A stretch of DNA of 39,354 nucleotides, taken from NCBI GenBank assembly GCA_030266385.1, contig JAJDHY010000002.1:1-39354 (forward strand). The letters run 5' to 3'. Under the pieces are notes generated by a model. It ran no database searches. It was not told the DNA's origin and was given only the letters and a program-made list of their open reading frames with translations. The position numbers were made by a program, and so were the translations under genes. Shown piece after piece: positions 13,401-22,782 of this stretch. This DNA is from Desulfovibrio sp. OttesenSCG-928-I05. Its GTDB lineage: Bacteria > Desulfobacterota > Desulfovibrionia > Desulfovibrionales > Desulfovibrionaceae. Position 1 is the first letter of the stretch. Every line of letters begins with the position of its first letter.

Positions 13401-13794
13401 GCTTCTACTTTTTATCGGTAGAGTGACACAAAATTACAATTCCGACAATATGATGGCTTTTTCTGTTATCGCGCAGAGGGTTACGGTAAGACGTAGGGAG
13501 TCCATGCGCCTGTGCCGCGTATGTTTGTACGCCTGCGCCATGCATGTATTCTGTTCGCTTTCGTGGGGCATGCTTCAAGATAGAGTCGGCATTGACTCGT
13601 CATCTGTCAATGCGCCCGGCTTTTCGCCTGCCTGGGTTTGCGCCTGAGGCTGCATGGTCGGGAAGGGATATCCGGGAATATAGAGGCGCCACAGCCCCGG
13701 CGTGTCACGCCGGAACACGCTGCACAGCGTTTGTGAACCGCCGGTGGAATGCGCGGTGAAGCGCCTCTGCCGTGTGCCGTGCTTTGTCTCCATA

Positions 13795-13837
13795 AAAGAA
13801 ACTCCCCGAATCCGGCCTGCGCCGGGTTCGGGGAGTT
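13795..13837 (-). terminator. Rho-independent terminator
   Basis: On minus: AACTCCCCGAA...TTCGGGGAGTT followed by TCTTTT. Confidence 0.8.
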
Positions 13838-13915
13838 GTCGTTCTTTTTCCTCTGCTGCCCGTTTGAAACATGGCTATCAAAGGAGCAGAGAGCGCGGTA
13901 AGCGCGTGGGGAAAT

Positions 13916-13950
13916 CGCTCGAAGGAGAAAGAGACGTTCTCCTTCGAGCG
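13916..13950 (-). other. 14-bp perfect hairpin just after the HD-GYP-like stop codon
   Basis: CGCTCGAAGGAGAA-(7 nt)-TTCTCCTTCGAGCG; no strong T-tract. Confidence 0.75.
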
Positions 13951-13955
13951 GGGTG

Positions 13956-16088
13956 TTACTCGGCGCGGGATGCGGCCGCCTGGGCCACAATGCGTTCGCC
14001 GGAAGGTGTCTTGAGCACGGCCTCAAGGGCGCGTACAACCTGCGGATCGTAGGCTTCCTGCTCCTTGGCCAGAATGCTGACGGCCTGGGCCACGGGCATT
14101 GCGGGACGGTAGGAACGGGGGCGGGCCATGGCGGTAAAGGCGTTGGCCACGGCGAGAATACGCGCCGCCATGCCAATCTCGTCACCCTTGAGGTGCGCGG
14201 GATAGCCCTTGCCGTCCAGACGTTCGTTCATCTGGGTCACGGCTTCCAGCACCGGCAGTTCGAACTCGATGTCCTTGAGCGCGTCACGGGAATATTCCAC
14301 ATGCTGCTCCATCTGGCGCTTTTCTTCCGGAGTCAGGGCGCCGGGCTTGGTCACCACTTCACGCGGCACGAACATTTTGCCCACCTGGGAAAGCGAGGCC
14401 GCTGTTTCAATGGTGGACACTTCACGTTCGGGCAGGCTCATGGTTCTGGCAATAAGCGACGCTATGCGGCCCATGATGCGTGAATGCCCGCCCAGGAACG
14501 GATCCACGGCTTCAATGGCGCGGACCAGCGCTTCAATAGTCTGCTGGACCATGCGGTTGCCGCGCTCCTGCGCTTCGACCTGCTTGGTGATGTCGCGGAA
14601 CACGGACACGATGCCGCTGATGACGCCGTTTTCACCGCGCAGGGGCGCTATGGATATCTGGAAGTGATGCCGCTTGGACTGCAACCAGATGATTTCATCC
14701 ACAGTCGTTGATTCGCCAGTCAGGAGAACGCGCTGGTTCGTCGCTTCCAGGCGTTTCGCCGTATCAAAGCCGAACACGGCGGCAATATCCAGCCCCGGAA
14801 TTTCCTCGGTGCTGCGTCCCACGGCTTCGGCAAAGGCGCGGTTCACATAATGGTAAACCCCCTTGTCGTCCGTCAGGGCCACCGGGTCGGTCATGGTGCT
14901 GTTGATGCCGTCAAGCAGGACTTTCTGCTCGTTAATCAGCTCGTTCAGGTCGCGCAGTTGGGAAGCCACTTCCTGCTGTTCTTTGCCCACGAGACGCCAC
15001 CAGATGACGCTGACCAGCAGGCCGAGAGCGACGATGCCGAGGGCCGCGAGGGTCAGAATGCTGCGTACGGTAGCGGTATAGTCCACACGGGAGTTCGCAT
15101 AATCGCGTTCCTGGGTGATCCACCAGGCGGTGCCGGGAATACGGCGGCCCATGGAATAGACCTGACCGCTGCCGTCGGCCGCGCTGCGTACGCCAAAGGG
15201 CAGGACATCGGCATCAATGCTTTCCGGCGATGCGATGGGCCGGAGCGACGCGCCAACGCCGAGGCCGACTTCCTGGAACCCTTCCGGCGTGCTCTGGAGC
15301 AGGCGGGTAATGAAGCCTTCCGCGCTGACGGACGAGGCGGTCACGATTTCGCTCAGGTTGTTTTTCCCCGTGATGGCCTTGACCAGCATGAGGGCGGAAA
15401 CAGCCTTGTCGTGCTGCGCGTCGAATTCCGGCGGGAATATGGGCATGATAAGCCCGTGCACCAGACCGAAGGGCCCCGCGTAAATTCCCGTCACAAGCGG
15501 CTGGCCGCTTTCCAGCACCCGCTTGACCTCGGCTTCTTCGGCCGTGGTGAGCGCGGGCGGTGTGGAGTGCGTGGAAATGTACGTATCAGCCCGCCGGTTG
15601 ACGATGCGGGCGGAAACAAATCCTTCCCGCAGGACGAAATCCCGGAGGTTGACGATCATGAGGGGAAGCTGCTCGGACAGCTTTTCCATCGGGTCGCTGC
15701 TTTCCGTGGCGGGCTCTTCCGACATGGGGCGCGTCGAAGGCGGCGCGATCAGCATGCTCACGTCGCCGGGAAGCTGGTCGACTTCCGCGGCAAAGAAGCT
15801 GAACACTTCCGATTCGATCAGGCGGGATGCCGCGCCCATCATGTTCTTGAGCTGCGTGTCGATAGCGTCGACCCTGCCGTCCACGATAAGACTGGCCCGC
15901 AAACGGAGCCCATCCTCAAGTTTCTGTTCGGCCGATTCTATCTCTTTGTACGCCCAGAAAGAGACGGCCCCGACGGCAATCGCCATGATGGTCAGTCCGA
16001 AGACGAAGAGCCGTGAGCGGCGGCCGGTGGACTGGGTGGAGGCGCCGGGCGCCTGCGTTACTGTTGTCTCTGCCATGTTGTTCTCCAC
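13956..16088 (-). CDS. Membrane sensor with extracytoplasmic domain, PAS and degenerate HD-GYP domain
   Basis: Two TM segments, PAS (LLDGINSTMTDPVALTDDKGVYHYVNRAF), then HD-GYP-like AASLSQVGKMFVPREVVTKPGALTPEEKRQMEQHVEYS...MNERLDGKGYPAHLKGDEIGMAARILAVANAF. Confidence 0.87.
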   Translation of the reverse strand: MENNMAETTVTQAPGASTQSTGRRSRLFVFGLTIMAIAVGAVSFWAYKEIESAEQKLEDGLRLRASLIVDGRVDAIDTQLKNMMGAASRLIESEVFSFFAAEVDQLPGDVSMLIAPPSTRPMSEEPATESSDPMEKLSEQLPLMIVNLRDFVLREGFVSARIVNRRADTYISTHSTPPALTTAEEAEVKRVLESGQPLVTGIYAGPFGLVHGLIMPIFPPEFDAQHDKAVSALMLVKAITGKNNLSEIVTASSVSAEGFITRLLQSTPEGFQEVGLGVGASLRPIASPESIDADVLPFGVRSAADGSGQVYSMGRRIPGTAWWITQERDYANSRVDYTATVRSILTLAALGIVALGLLVSVIWWRLVGKEQQEVASQLRDLNELINEQKVLLDGINSTMTDPVALTDDKGVYHYVNRAFAEAVGRSTEEIPGLDIAAVFGFDTAKRLEATNQRVLLTGESTTVDEIIWLQSKRHHFQISIAPLRGENGVISGIVSVFRDITKQVEAQERGNRMVQQTIEALVRAIEAVDPFLGGHSRIMGRIASLIARTMSLPEREVSTIETAASLSQVGKMFVPREVVTKPGALTPEEKRQMEQHVEYSRDALKDIEFELPVLEAVTQMNERLDGKGYPAHLKGDEIGMAARILAVANAFTAMARPRSYRPAMPVAQAVSILAKEQEAYDPQVVRALEAVLKTPSGERIVAQAAASRAE

Positions 16089-16169
16089 AGTCGGGTTGTC
16101 TGGTCTACGGTTCGTATAACCCGCCGCGTGCGCGGCATGATCTGTTTGCGGCGTATCCGCCTGTATCCG

Positions 16170-16898
16170 CTACTTCTTTTTTGGCACAACGTGCGCCCAG
16201 CGGTACACCTGGTTTAACGAATATTGCGGCGCATACTGCTTGTAACGAGTGTGCGTCATTACCATATCGGTCAAGTTATCAAGAATATAAGCGTCACCTT
16301 CTGTATATACAGCAAGTACCGCGTGGCCGAGGTTGCGTATGGTATCCTTGAGCGCAACGATCCGCATGGTTGACGGATCCACCCCCAGCTTGATCAGGGC
16401 GTAAAACTTTGTGATGGCGTAGTCTTCGCAGTCGCCCGATTTTTTCATAAACTCCGCCGGGGTCGCCCAGTAGTCCTCAATCTTGTACAGCGAGTTGTCC
16501 GTCCTGTACGGCCATCGGTTGAAAAACGCGTTGACCGCAACGGCCTTTTCCCGGGTTGTGCTGCCGCTCATCCGCGCCACCAGTTCCGTCCATTGCTTGG
16601 CGAAAGCGGGCGTCATGAACTGGCTGAGATCCTTGTCAAAGGTCGGCGATTTCGCTTCGGCCTTGACCACCCGTTCCCATTTGGGCATGTTTTTCAACTC
16701 GCCGCGAAATTCCACCGTACCGAAGAGCTTGATGGGCTCGGCGGCATGCCCGGTAAGCGGCAGAACGCAGAGCGCCAGTAAGCAGCACAGGATGCAATAG
16801 CGAACCGGACGCCGGACGGAGAACAGCGGAAGAGGGCGGCGGGAGCCACCCCCGCCGTTCAGGGTGCGCCCGATGAGCCAGGGTGCTCTTGCTGTCAC
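16170..16898 (-). CDS. LapG-like periplasmic transglutaminase-like cysteine protease
   Basis: SGDCEDYAITKFYAL, GHAVLAVYTEGDAYILDN (Cys/His/Asp); signal sequence. GTG start overlaps the upstream stop. Confidence 0.88.
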   Translation of the reverse strand: MTARAPWLIGRTLNGGGGSRRPLPLFSVRRPVRYCILCCLLALCVLPLTGHAAEPIKLFGTVEFRGELKNMPKWERVVKAEAKSPTFDKDLSQFMTPAFAKQWTELVARMSGSTTREKAVAVNAFFNRWPYRTDNSLYKIEDYWATPAEFMKKSGDCEDYAITKFYALIKLGVDPSTMRIVALKDTIRNLGHAVLAVYTEGDAYILDNLTDMVMTHTRYKQYAPQYSLNQVYRWAHVVPKKK

Positions 16899-18250
16899 CG
16901 TTCGGTCATCGCATTCTGGCTGGCCTTGATGATCGGCTTCAGCAAATAGGCCAGCACTGTTTTTTCACCGGTTATGATATCCACGGAAGCCTGCATGCCG
17001 GGAATGATCGGCAGCGGGTCGCCGGTGCGGGAGAGCAGCGTGCTGTTCTGGGTACGCAGCTTGACGACGTAATACGGATCCCCGCGCTTGTCTTCAATGG
17101 TATCGCCGCTGATATCTTCCACAAAGCCTTCCAGACCGCCGTAAATGGAGAAGTCATAGGCCGTGATCTTGATGACGGCCTTTTGCTGCGGCTGGATGAA
17201 CGCAATATCGGTAGGACGGATTCTGGCCTCGACCATCAGGGTATCATCCAGAGGCACCAGTTCAAGAATGGTGTCACCGGGGCGGATAACACCGCCGATG
17301 GTGTTGATCATGATCCTGTTGACCTTGCCGCGCACAGGGGAGGAAATCTCGGTACGGCGCAACCGGTCGCTGGTGGCCGCGATATTTTGCAGAATACTGT
17401 TCAGTTCACTTCTGCGCTTGTTGAGTTCCTCGGTAACCTGGGAACGCCACTCGTTTTCACGGTTGGCAAGACGCTGCTCCGCGCCGCGCACGGCGGTGCG
17501 GTTCTGGTTGATGGATTGCAAAACCGTGTTCAGTTCGCCGTCAAGCTGGGATTTTTGCTGGAGTATTTTCAGATACTCAAGCCGGGGGTACGTGCCCTTG
17601 TCCACCAGCGGGCGGATCATATTGATCTGCTCAATGGTGAAGCGCAGGTTTTCCCGGATGCTTTGCTCGCGGCTCTGGGCGACTTCCACTTCCTGCTTGC
17701 GCTGTTCGATTTCACTTTCCAGGGCCAGGGCTTCCCCTTCAAACTGCGCCCGGCGGGCCACAAAGGCGGCCAGCTGGTCGGAAACGATCTGCGGGTATTC
17801 TATTTCCATGGTGGAAGGGAACACGGGGTCATTGCCCGCAAGTTCGGCTTCCATCCGGATGATGGACGCTTCGGCTTCCACTTTTTTCGTCTGGGCGTCC
17901 CGGACGGTCGCTTCCAGAATGTTGGGCGAAAGCCGGAGCAGCGCCTGGCCGGGCTCAACTATTTCACCTTCCCGCACCAGCATGCTTTCAAGGATACCGC
18001 CTTCAAGGTTCTGGATTTCCTGCGTACGCTGGGACGGAATAACCTGCCCCATACCGCGTGTGATTTCATCGAGCTTGGCGTAGGAAGCCCACACGAGGAA
18101 ACAGGCGAAAAAAAGCAGCACCGCAAGCGACAGGATAAAGGCCAGCGGGTGTCCCCGGCTGTGCAGGGCTACATCCACTTCGCTCATATATTGAAGATCT
18201 TCAGGGTTCGCCCCTTTGGGAACAAACCAGTGGAACAGGCGTTTAAACAT
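16895..18250 (-). CDS. HlyD-family type I secretion membrane fusion protein (LapC-like)
   Basis: Single N-terminal TM, GMGQVIPSQRTQEIQNLEGGIL, long coiled coil, C-terminal PGMQASVDIITGEKTVLAYLLKPI. Confidence 0.93.
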   Translation of the reverse strand: MFKRLFHWFVPKGANPEDLQYMSEVDVALHSRGHPLAFILSLAVLLFFACFLVWASYAKLDEITRGMGQVIPSQRTQEIQNLEGGILESMLVREGEIVEPGQALLRLSPNILEATVRDAQTKKVEAEASIIRMEAELAGNDPVFPSTMEIEYPQIVSDQLAAFVARRAQFEGEALALESEIEQRKQEVEVAQSREQSIRENLRFTIEQINMIRPLVDKGTYPRLEYLKILQQKSQLDGELNTVLQSINQNRTAVRGAEQRLANRENEWRSQVTEELNKRRSELNSILQNIAATSDRLRRTEISSPVRGKVNRIMINTIGGVIRPGDTILELVPLDDTLMVEARIRPTDIAFIQPQQKAVIKITAYDFSIYGGLEGFVEDISGDTIEDKRGDPYYVVKLRTQNSTLLSRTGDPLPIIPGMQASVDIITGEKTVLAYLLKPIIKASQNAMTER

Positions 18251-18275
18251 TCAGACTCTCCTGGCCGAAACGCAA

Positions 18276-20789
18276 TCAGGCGGTAGCGGGTTTACTCTGT
18301 GCGGCCGCAGCAGGTGCCGGAGCTTTTCCGGCAGCAGGAATGGCACCGCCCTTGGCGGGCGCTCCCTTCTGCTTGGACTGCTCGCCTCTGAGAGCGCTGA
18401 GCACGGCGTTTTTCGGACCGTCCGCCATAATGCGTCCGGCATCCATGACCACAAGGCGGTCAACAATATCAAGCATGGAAAGACGGTGGGTAATCAGGAT
18501 GAGGGTTTTGTTGCCCAGCGACGCGCCAAGACGTTGGCGGAACATGTATTCGGAACTGTTGTCCATGTTGCTGGTCGGCTCGTCCATGATCAGAATATCC
18601 GGGTCTTGCAGCAGCGCGCGCGCAATGGCGACGGACTGGCGCTGACCGCCGGAAAGGGACATGCCCCGTTCTCCCACCGGCATGCCGAAGCCCGCCGGGT
18701 GCGCCCGCACAAAATCCGTTACCCCGGCGAGATGCGCGGCCCTGAGTATCATGCGGTCGTCCGTGATCATGGACCCGAAGGCGATATTTTCGCGCACCGT
18801 CCCGTAGAACAGGTAGTTATCCTGCGAAACGTAGCCGATGCGGGATCGCAGATCCGTGGGATCCATCTGGCGGATATCCACGCCGCCCATTTTGACCGCG
18901 CCGTCGGCGGGCTGATACAGCCCGAGGCAGAAGCGGCCGAACGTGCTTTTTCCGGAACCCATACGGCCGATAATACCGACTTTTTCGCCGGGGCGGATGT
19001 GAATGTTCACACCGTCAAGGGCAAGCCGTTCGGAGTTGGGGTACTTGAACGCGACGCCTTCAAAGGTCAGCGAATGCTCAAGCCGTCCGAATTCGACATA
19101 GTTGCTGTCTTCCGGGCGTTCCACGGGCATGTTCATCAGCGCGTCCAGCGACTTGAGCGCCATGCGGGATTGCTGGAGCCGCGAAAGCATGCCGGAAACC
19201 TGGGAAAGCGGCGCCATGGCCCGGCCGGCCAGCATGTTACAGGCGATAAGCCCGCCCATACTGAGGAATTCGGGAATACGGTACACGCCCCAGATGATGA
19301 TGCCGACGCTGACAAGCTGCGTCGCAAGCAGGGTGACCGTGACGGAAAGGCTGGACATGCGCTTGCTGTGGTTGTTGGAAAGCGCGCTCTGTCCCACCAC
19401 CTGTTCCCAGGTGTGCTGCACCTTGCCTTCGGCCATGCTGGTCTTGATGGTTTCAAGACCGTTGATGATTTCCACCAGCAGGGCGTTTTTCTGCATGTTT
19501 TCCTTGAAGCCCTTTTCAGCGGTACGCTGCATGGGCAACTGCAGGAAAAGGCCGACGCCGATGATGATGGGCACCGCGATCAGCGGAATGACCACCAGCG
19601 GGCCGCCGAGCAGGCCGATAATGACGATAAAGATGAACAGGAAGGGCAGGTCCACAAGGGCCAGCAGGGTGGTTGAACCGAAAAAGTCCCGCAGGGATTC
19701 AAATTCCCTCAGGTTATTGGCGAGGGAGCCTGTGGAATCCGGCTTGGCGTCCAGACGGAGGCCGAGCAGATGGGTCATGAGCCGGCTGGCCAGGATGACG
19801 TCCGCGTTTTTGCCGGCCGCATCCACAAAGTAGCTGCGCAGGTTCCGCAGCAGAAAGTCGAACAGATAGGCGATACCTATGCCCGCCGCGAGCACCCAGA
19901 GGGTATCCGTGGCCTGGTTGGGAACCACCCGGTCATAGACGTTCATGAAGAAAAGCGGACCGCACAGGGCCAGCATGTTGACCACGATACTGGCCCCCAC
20001 CACGTGCCGGTAAATCGGCAGATAGTAGAGCAGAGTATCCCAGAACCAGCGCTTGGCCTTGAGCAGTTTGATTTCGCTGGCGCGTTTATCCAGCTTTTCC
20101 ACCGGTTTGCCGAAAATGGCATAGCCGAGGTATTCTTCCTGCAATCCTTTGCGTTCCACCGTGGTGGGCGTCTGGCCGGATTCGGGGAATATGACTTCCG
20201 CTTTCAGTTCTTCAATGCGGGTCAGCACGCAGCAGCGGTCGTTACGCAGCAGCAGGATGCAGGGAAGCGTCAGGGGCGATATATTTTCCAGTTGCGGCCG
20301 GTGCACCGTGGATGCGTTCATTCCGGCGGCGCGGGCGGCCCGGATGGCGGCTGCGGGGTGAACCGTGCCGTCACCCGCGGGCAGATGCGCCATGAGCAGG
20401 TTTGTGGATACGGGGCGGCCGTGCAGACGGAAGAGCGCCGCCATGCTGTCAATGAGAGGGGGCGCGAAGTTCACGTCCGCCGGGTCGGGCACTGTCGTAC
20501 TCTGGGGGCCGGAAGCCTCCGGAGCGGCCGCGGCATGCCCGGCCTGTGGCGCACCGTGCGCCGCCTGTGAAGGCTGTGGAGCACTTGGGGACGGCTGTGT
20601 TGCGGGGCCGCCCGTTACGCTGGTGTGCACTCCTGCCGGGGCGGCTTGCTGTGCCAATCCGGCAAGCGGGCCGCTTTTCAGAGCGCCTGAAGTCGCCTGC
20701 CCCACTGGAGCATTCTGTCCGCCGGAGTTGGCGCCAGGGGTAGTCGCAGCAGCCTGTTCCTGATCATTTTTTTGAGGAATATCAGACAC
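18276..20789 (-). CDS. Type I secretion ABC transporter with C39-like domain (LapB-like)
   Basis: Pro/Ala-rich N-terminus, C39-like domain without evident catalytic Cys, Walker A GRMGSGKST, LSGGQRQ, ILIMDEPTSNMD. GTG start with GGGAGG SD. Confidence 0.93.
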   Translation of the reverse strand: MSDIPQKNDQEQAAATTPGANSGGQNAPVGQATSGALKSGPLAGLAQQAAPAGVHTSVTGGPATQPSPSAPQPSQAAHGAPQAGHAAAAPEASGPQSTTVPDPADVNFAPPLIDSMAALFRLHGRPVSTNLLMAHLPAGDGTVHPAAAIRAARAAGMNASTVHRPQLENISPLTLPCILLLRNDRCCVLTRIEELKAEVIFPESGQTPTTVERKGLQEEYLGYAIFGKPVEKLDKRASEIKLLKAKRWFWDTLLYYLPIYRHVVGASIVVNMLALCGPLFFMNVYDRVVPNQATDTLWVLAAGIGIAYLFDFLLRNLRSYFVDAAGKNADVILASRLMTHLLGLRLDAKPDSTGSLANNLREFESLRDFFGSTTLLALVDLPFLFIFIVIIGLLGGPLVVIPLIAVPIIIGVGLFLQLPMQRTAEKGFKENMQKNALLVEIINGLETIKTSMAEGKVQHTWEQVVGQSALSNNHSKRMSSLSVTVTLLATQLVSVGIIIWGVYRIPEFLSMGGLIACNMLAGRAMAPLSQVSGMLSRLQQSRMALKSLDALMNMPVERPEDSNYVEFGRLEHSLTFEGVAFKYPNSERLALDGVNIHIRPGEKVGIIGRMGSGKSTFGRFCLGLYQPADGAVKMGGVDIRQMDPTDLRSRIGYVSQDNYLFYGTVRENIAFGSMITDDRMILRAAHLAGVTDFVRAHPAGFGMPVGERGMSLSGGQRQSVAIARALLQDPDILIMDEPTSNMDNSSEYMFRQRLGASLGNKTLILITHRLSMLDIVDRLVVMDAGRIMADGPKNAVLSALRGEQSKQKGAPAKGGAIPAAGKAPAPAAAAQSKPATA

Positions 20790-21150
20790 GTAAAAACCTC
20801 CCTCAAGGGGGACTTATACAGATCATCCGGAAAAACCGGGAATATACTATAAAGAGAACCGAGAACAGTAAATACGGCACGATGGCCCTTTTCCCCAACC
20901 ATCGCGCGCGCCGCCAAGCTTTTCATACCAAAAAGCTTTACGATACAGAGCAGTAATGTATGCTGTGGGGGCGTTTCGGTCAATAGACTTGAAGAACTTT
21001 TGTCTTTCTTTTCCGAGTGGCATGTTGTGATATGGGGAGGCGGTTGGAAAAAAGTATGGAAAGCATATAGGGCGACAATATTTTCATCCCTCTTGCCAAT
21101 TTCCATCGGGAACTTATCTTTTATGAAAGACCTTGGGCATGGAGGACGTT

Positions 21151-21261
21151 ATGATGTTTACAACAGCCGCCGCACTGTTAAGCGCACTTCTGGCGACAGG
21201 AGCAATGACTGCCCGGCTGGCGCGCGGCGCATATTCCCCGTTGCGGATACGCCGTTTTTGA
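21151..21261 (+). CDS. Candidate 36-aa small hydrophobic protein
   Basis: GGAGG 5 nt before ATGATG; MMFTTAAALLSALLATGAMTARLARGAYSPLRIRRF; terminator about 30 nt downstream. Confidence 0.5.
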   Translation: MMFTTAAALLSALLATGAMTARLARGAYSPLRIRRF

Positions 21262-21291
21262 TCCATCCGGATTCACTATATGACAGGCAAC

Positions 21292-21328
21292 CGGCCCGTC
21301 GTCCTTGCGGACGCGGGCCGTATTTTTT
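21292..21328 (+). terminator. Rho-independent terminator of the small + strand unit
   Basis: CGGCCCG-T-CGTCC-TTGC-GGACG-CGGGCCG then TATTTTTTA. Confidence 0.82.
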
Positions 21329-21381
21329 ATGTTTTATGCGTCCGTAACCGGCGCTGTCGGCGATGCGCGTCGCTGGAACCT

Positions 21382-22710
21382 TTAAACTTCTTCAAAGGTG
21401 CGCTGCTCAAGATACGCCGGGTACATGCTGAAAAACTGTCCCAGCAGATAGAGTGAACCGCAGAACAGCACGGGATGGAGTTTGGCGTCGGTGAGCGCTT
21501 CATCGCCCGATGTGCCGAAGCGTTCGGCATAGACCGCTGCCGCCTGTTCCAGCGCTTCGCTCAGGGAGGCAACTGCATGCGCCCCGCCACCTATGGCGCG
21601 GGCCAGGTCTTCCGGGTTCATGGCGCGGGGGTTGTCTTCAATGGGCGGGATGAAAAGCGGGCCTGTCGCCATGATCCGCAGGTGCGGAATAATGCTTGAG
21701 ACGTCCTTGTCCGCCAGGCAGGAAAAAATGACGGCGCAGGGGGCGATTTCCTGTTCGGCCAGGGTTTTGCCGAGGCCGGCAAGACCGTGCGGGTTGTGTG
21801 CGCCGTCAAGGAGCATGGCCGGAAGGCCCGATTGGGCTCTGGCGGGAATGAACTGCAACCGGCCGGGAATAAAGGCCGTTGTCAGGCCACGCAGTTCCGC
21901 TTCCGGGTTGGCGGGCACATGCAGCCGTTCTGCCGCATAGCGCCAGGCGTTCAGGGCCAGGGCCGCGTTTCCGCCCTGATAGGAGCCGTCAATACCGAGC
22001 CGGGCCGAGCCGTTTCTGATGGCTTCCGGCAAATCATCCATGCCGCCGGTGATATGGAAGGGCGCATGCCGGGCGCTGGAGGCGGCGCGCAGTTCCGCTT
22101 CCGCTTCCGGGCTTTGCTTCGCGGTGAAAACGGGTGTTTTTTCCCGTATCGCCCCGGCTTTGTCCCTGGCTATGTCGTGTATAGTCGTGCCGAGTACGCC
22201 CGCGTGGTCGATATCAATGGGCGCGAACAGGTTCATGTCCGAGCGGATGGCGGTCGTCGCATCCCATGAACCGCCCAGTCCCGCTTCCATCACGGCCAGA
22301 TCCACTCCGGCCTTTTGAAAAGCCAGAACAGCCACCGCCGTGGTGAACTCGAAATAGGTAAGATCCGGGCAGGCGCTGACCGCTTCATTGCCTAGTGCTA
22401 CCCATTCGTCCTCACTGAGCATGGCACCGTTTATCCGGACGCGTTCGCGTATGGAAACGAAATGGGGCGAGGTGTAGAGCCCTGTCTTCAGCCCGTGCGC
22501 TCTGGCAATGGAGGCGAGGAAGGTTGAAGTCGACCCCTTGCCGTTCGTGCCGACCACCTGGGCCATGAAAAACGGCGGGTTTTCAAGACCGAAACGGGAA
22601 AGCGCCATGCTGATGCGCTCAAGCCCCGGTTCAATACGAAAAAATCCTCTCTCGTCCAGATGGCGGGAGAGGTCCTCAAAACTGCGGAAGTATGGTGTTT
22701 CAGTGTGCAT
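21382..22710 (-). CDS. folC: Folylpolyglutamate synthase / dihydrofolate synthase
   Basis: VVGTNGKGSTSTFLASI, YTSPHF, LLDGAHNPHG. Start likely ATG 22710 (MHTETPYF). Confidence 0.93.
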   Translation of the reverse strand: MHTETPYFRSFEDLSRHLDERGFFRIEPGLERISMALSRFGLENPPFFMAQVVGTNGKGSTSTFLASIARAHGLKTGLYTSPHFVSIRERVRINGAMLSEDEWVALGNEAVSACPDLTYFEFTTAVAVLAFQKAGVDLAVMEAGLGGSWDATTAIRSDMNLFAPIDIDHAGVLGTTIHDIARDKAGAIREKTPVFTAKQSPEAEAELRAASSARHAPFHITGGMDDLPEAIRNGSARLGIDGSYQGGNAALALNAWRYAAERLHVPANPEAELRGLTTAFIPGRLQFIPARAQSGLPAMLLDGAHNPHGLAGLGKTLAEQEIAPCAVIFSCLADKDVSSIIPHLRIMATGPLFIPPIEDNPRAMNPEDLARAIGGGAHAVASLSEALEQAAAVYAERFGTSGDEALTDAKLHPVLFCGSLYLLGQFFSMYPAYLEQRTFEEV

Positions 22711-22782
22711 GCCCCGGTGTACTGCCAACGCCCGCCGCTGGCAAGCGGGTTTTTGCGGCACAGCCGGAAGGGCGTGAACATG

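Noticed and set aside
13372-13793. Small ORFs in the gap between the FIST and HD-GYP-like genes
   Set aside because: No convincing SD, Arg/Cys-rich composition, mutually overlapping; not supported as genes.
16883-18286. 467-aa plus-strand ORF
   Set aside because: Antisense to the HlyD-family gene; no family features, typical shadow ORF in high-GC DNA.
18216-19676. 486-aa plus-strand ORF
   Set aside because: Antisense to the ABC transporter gene; shadow ORF.
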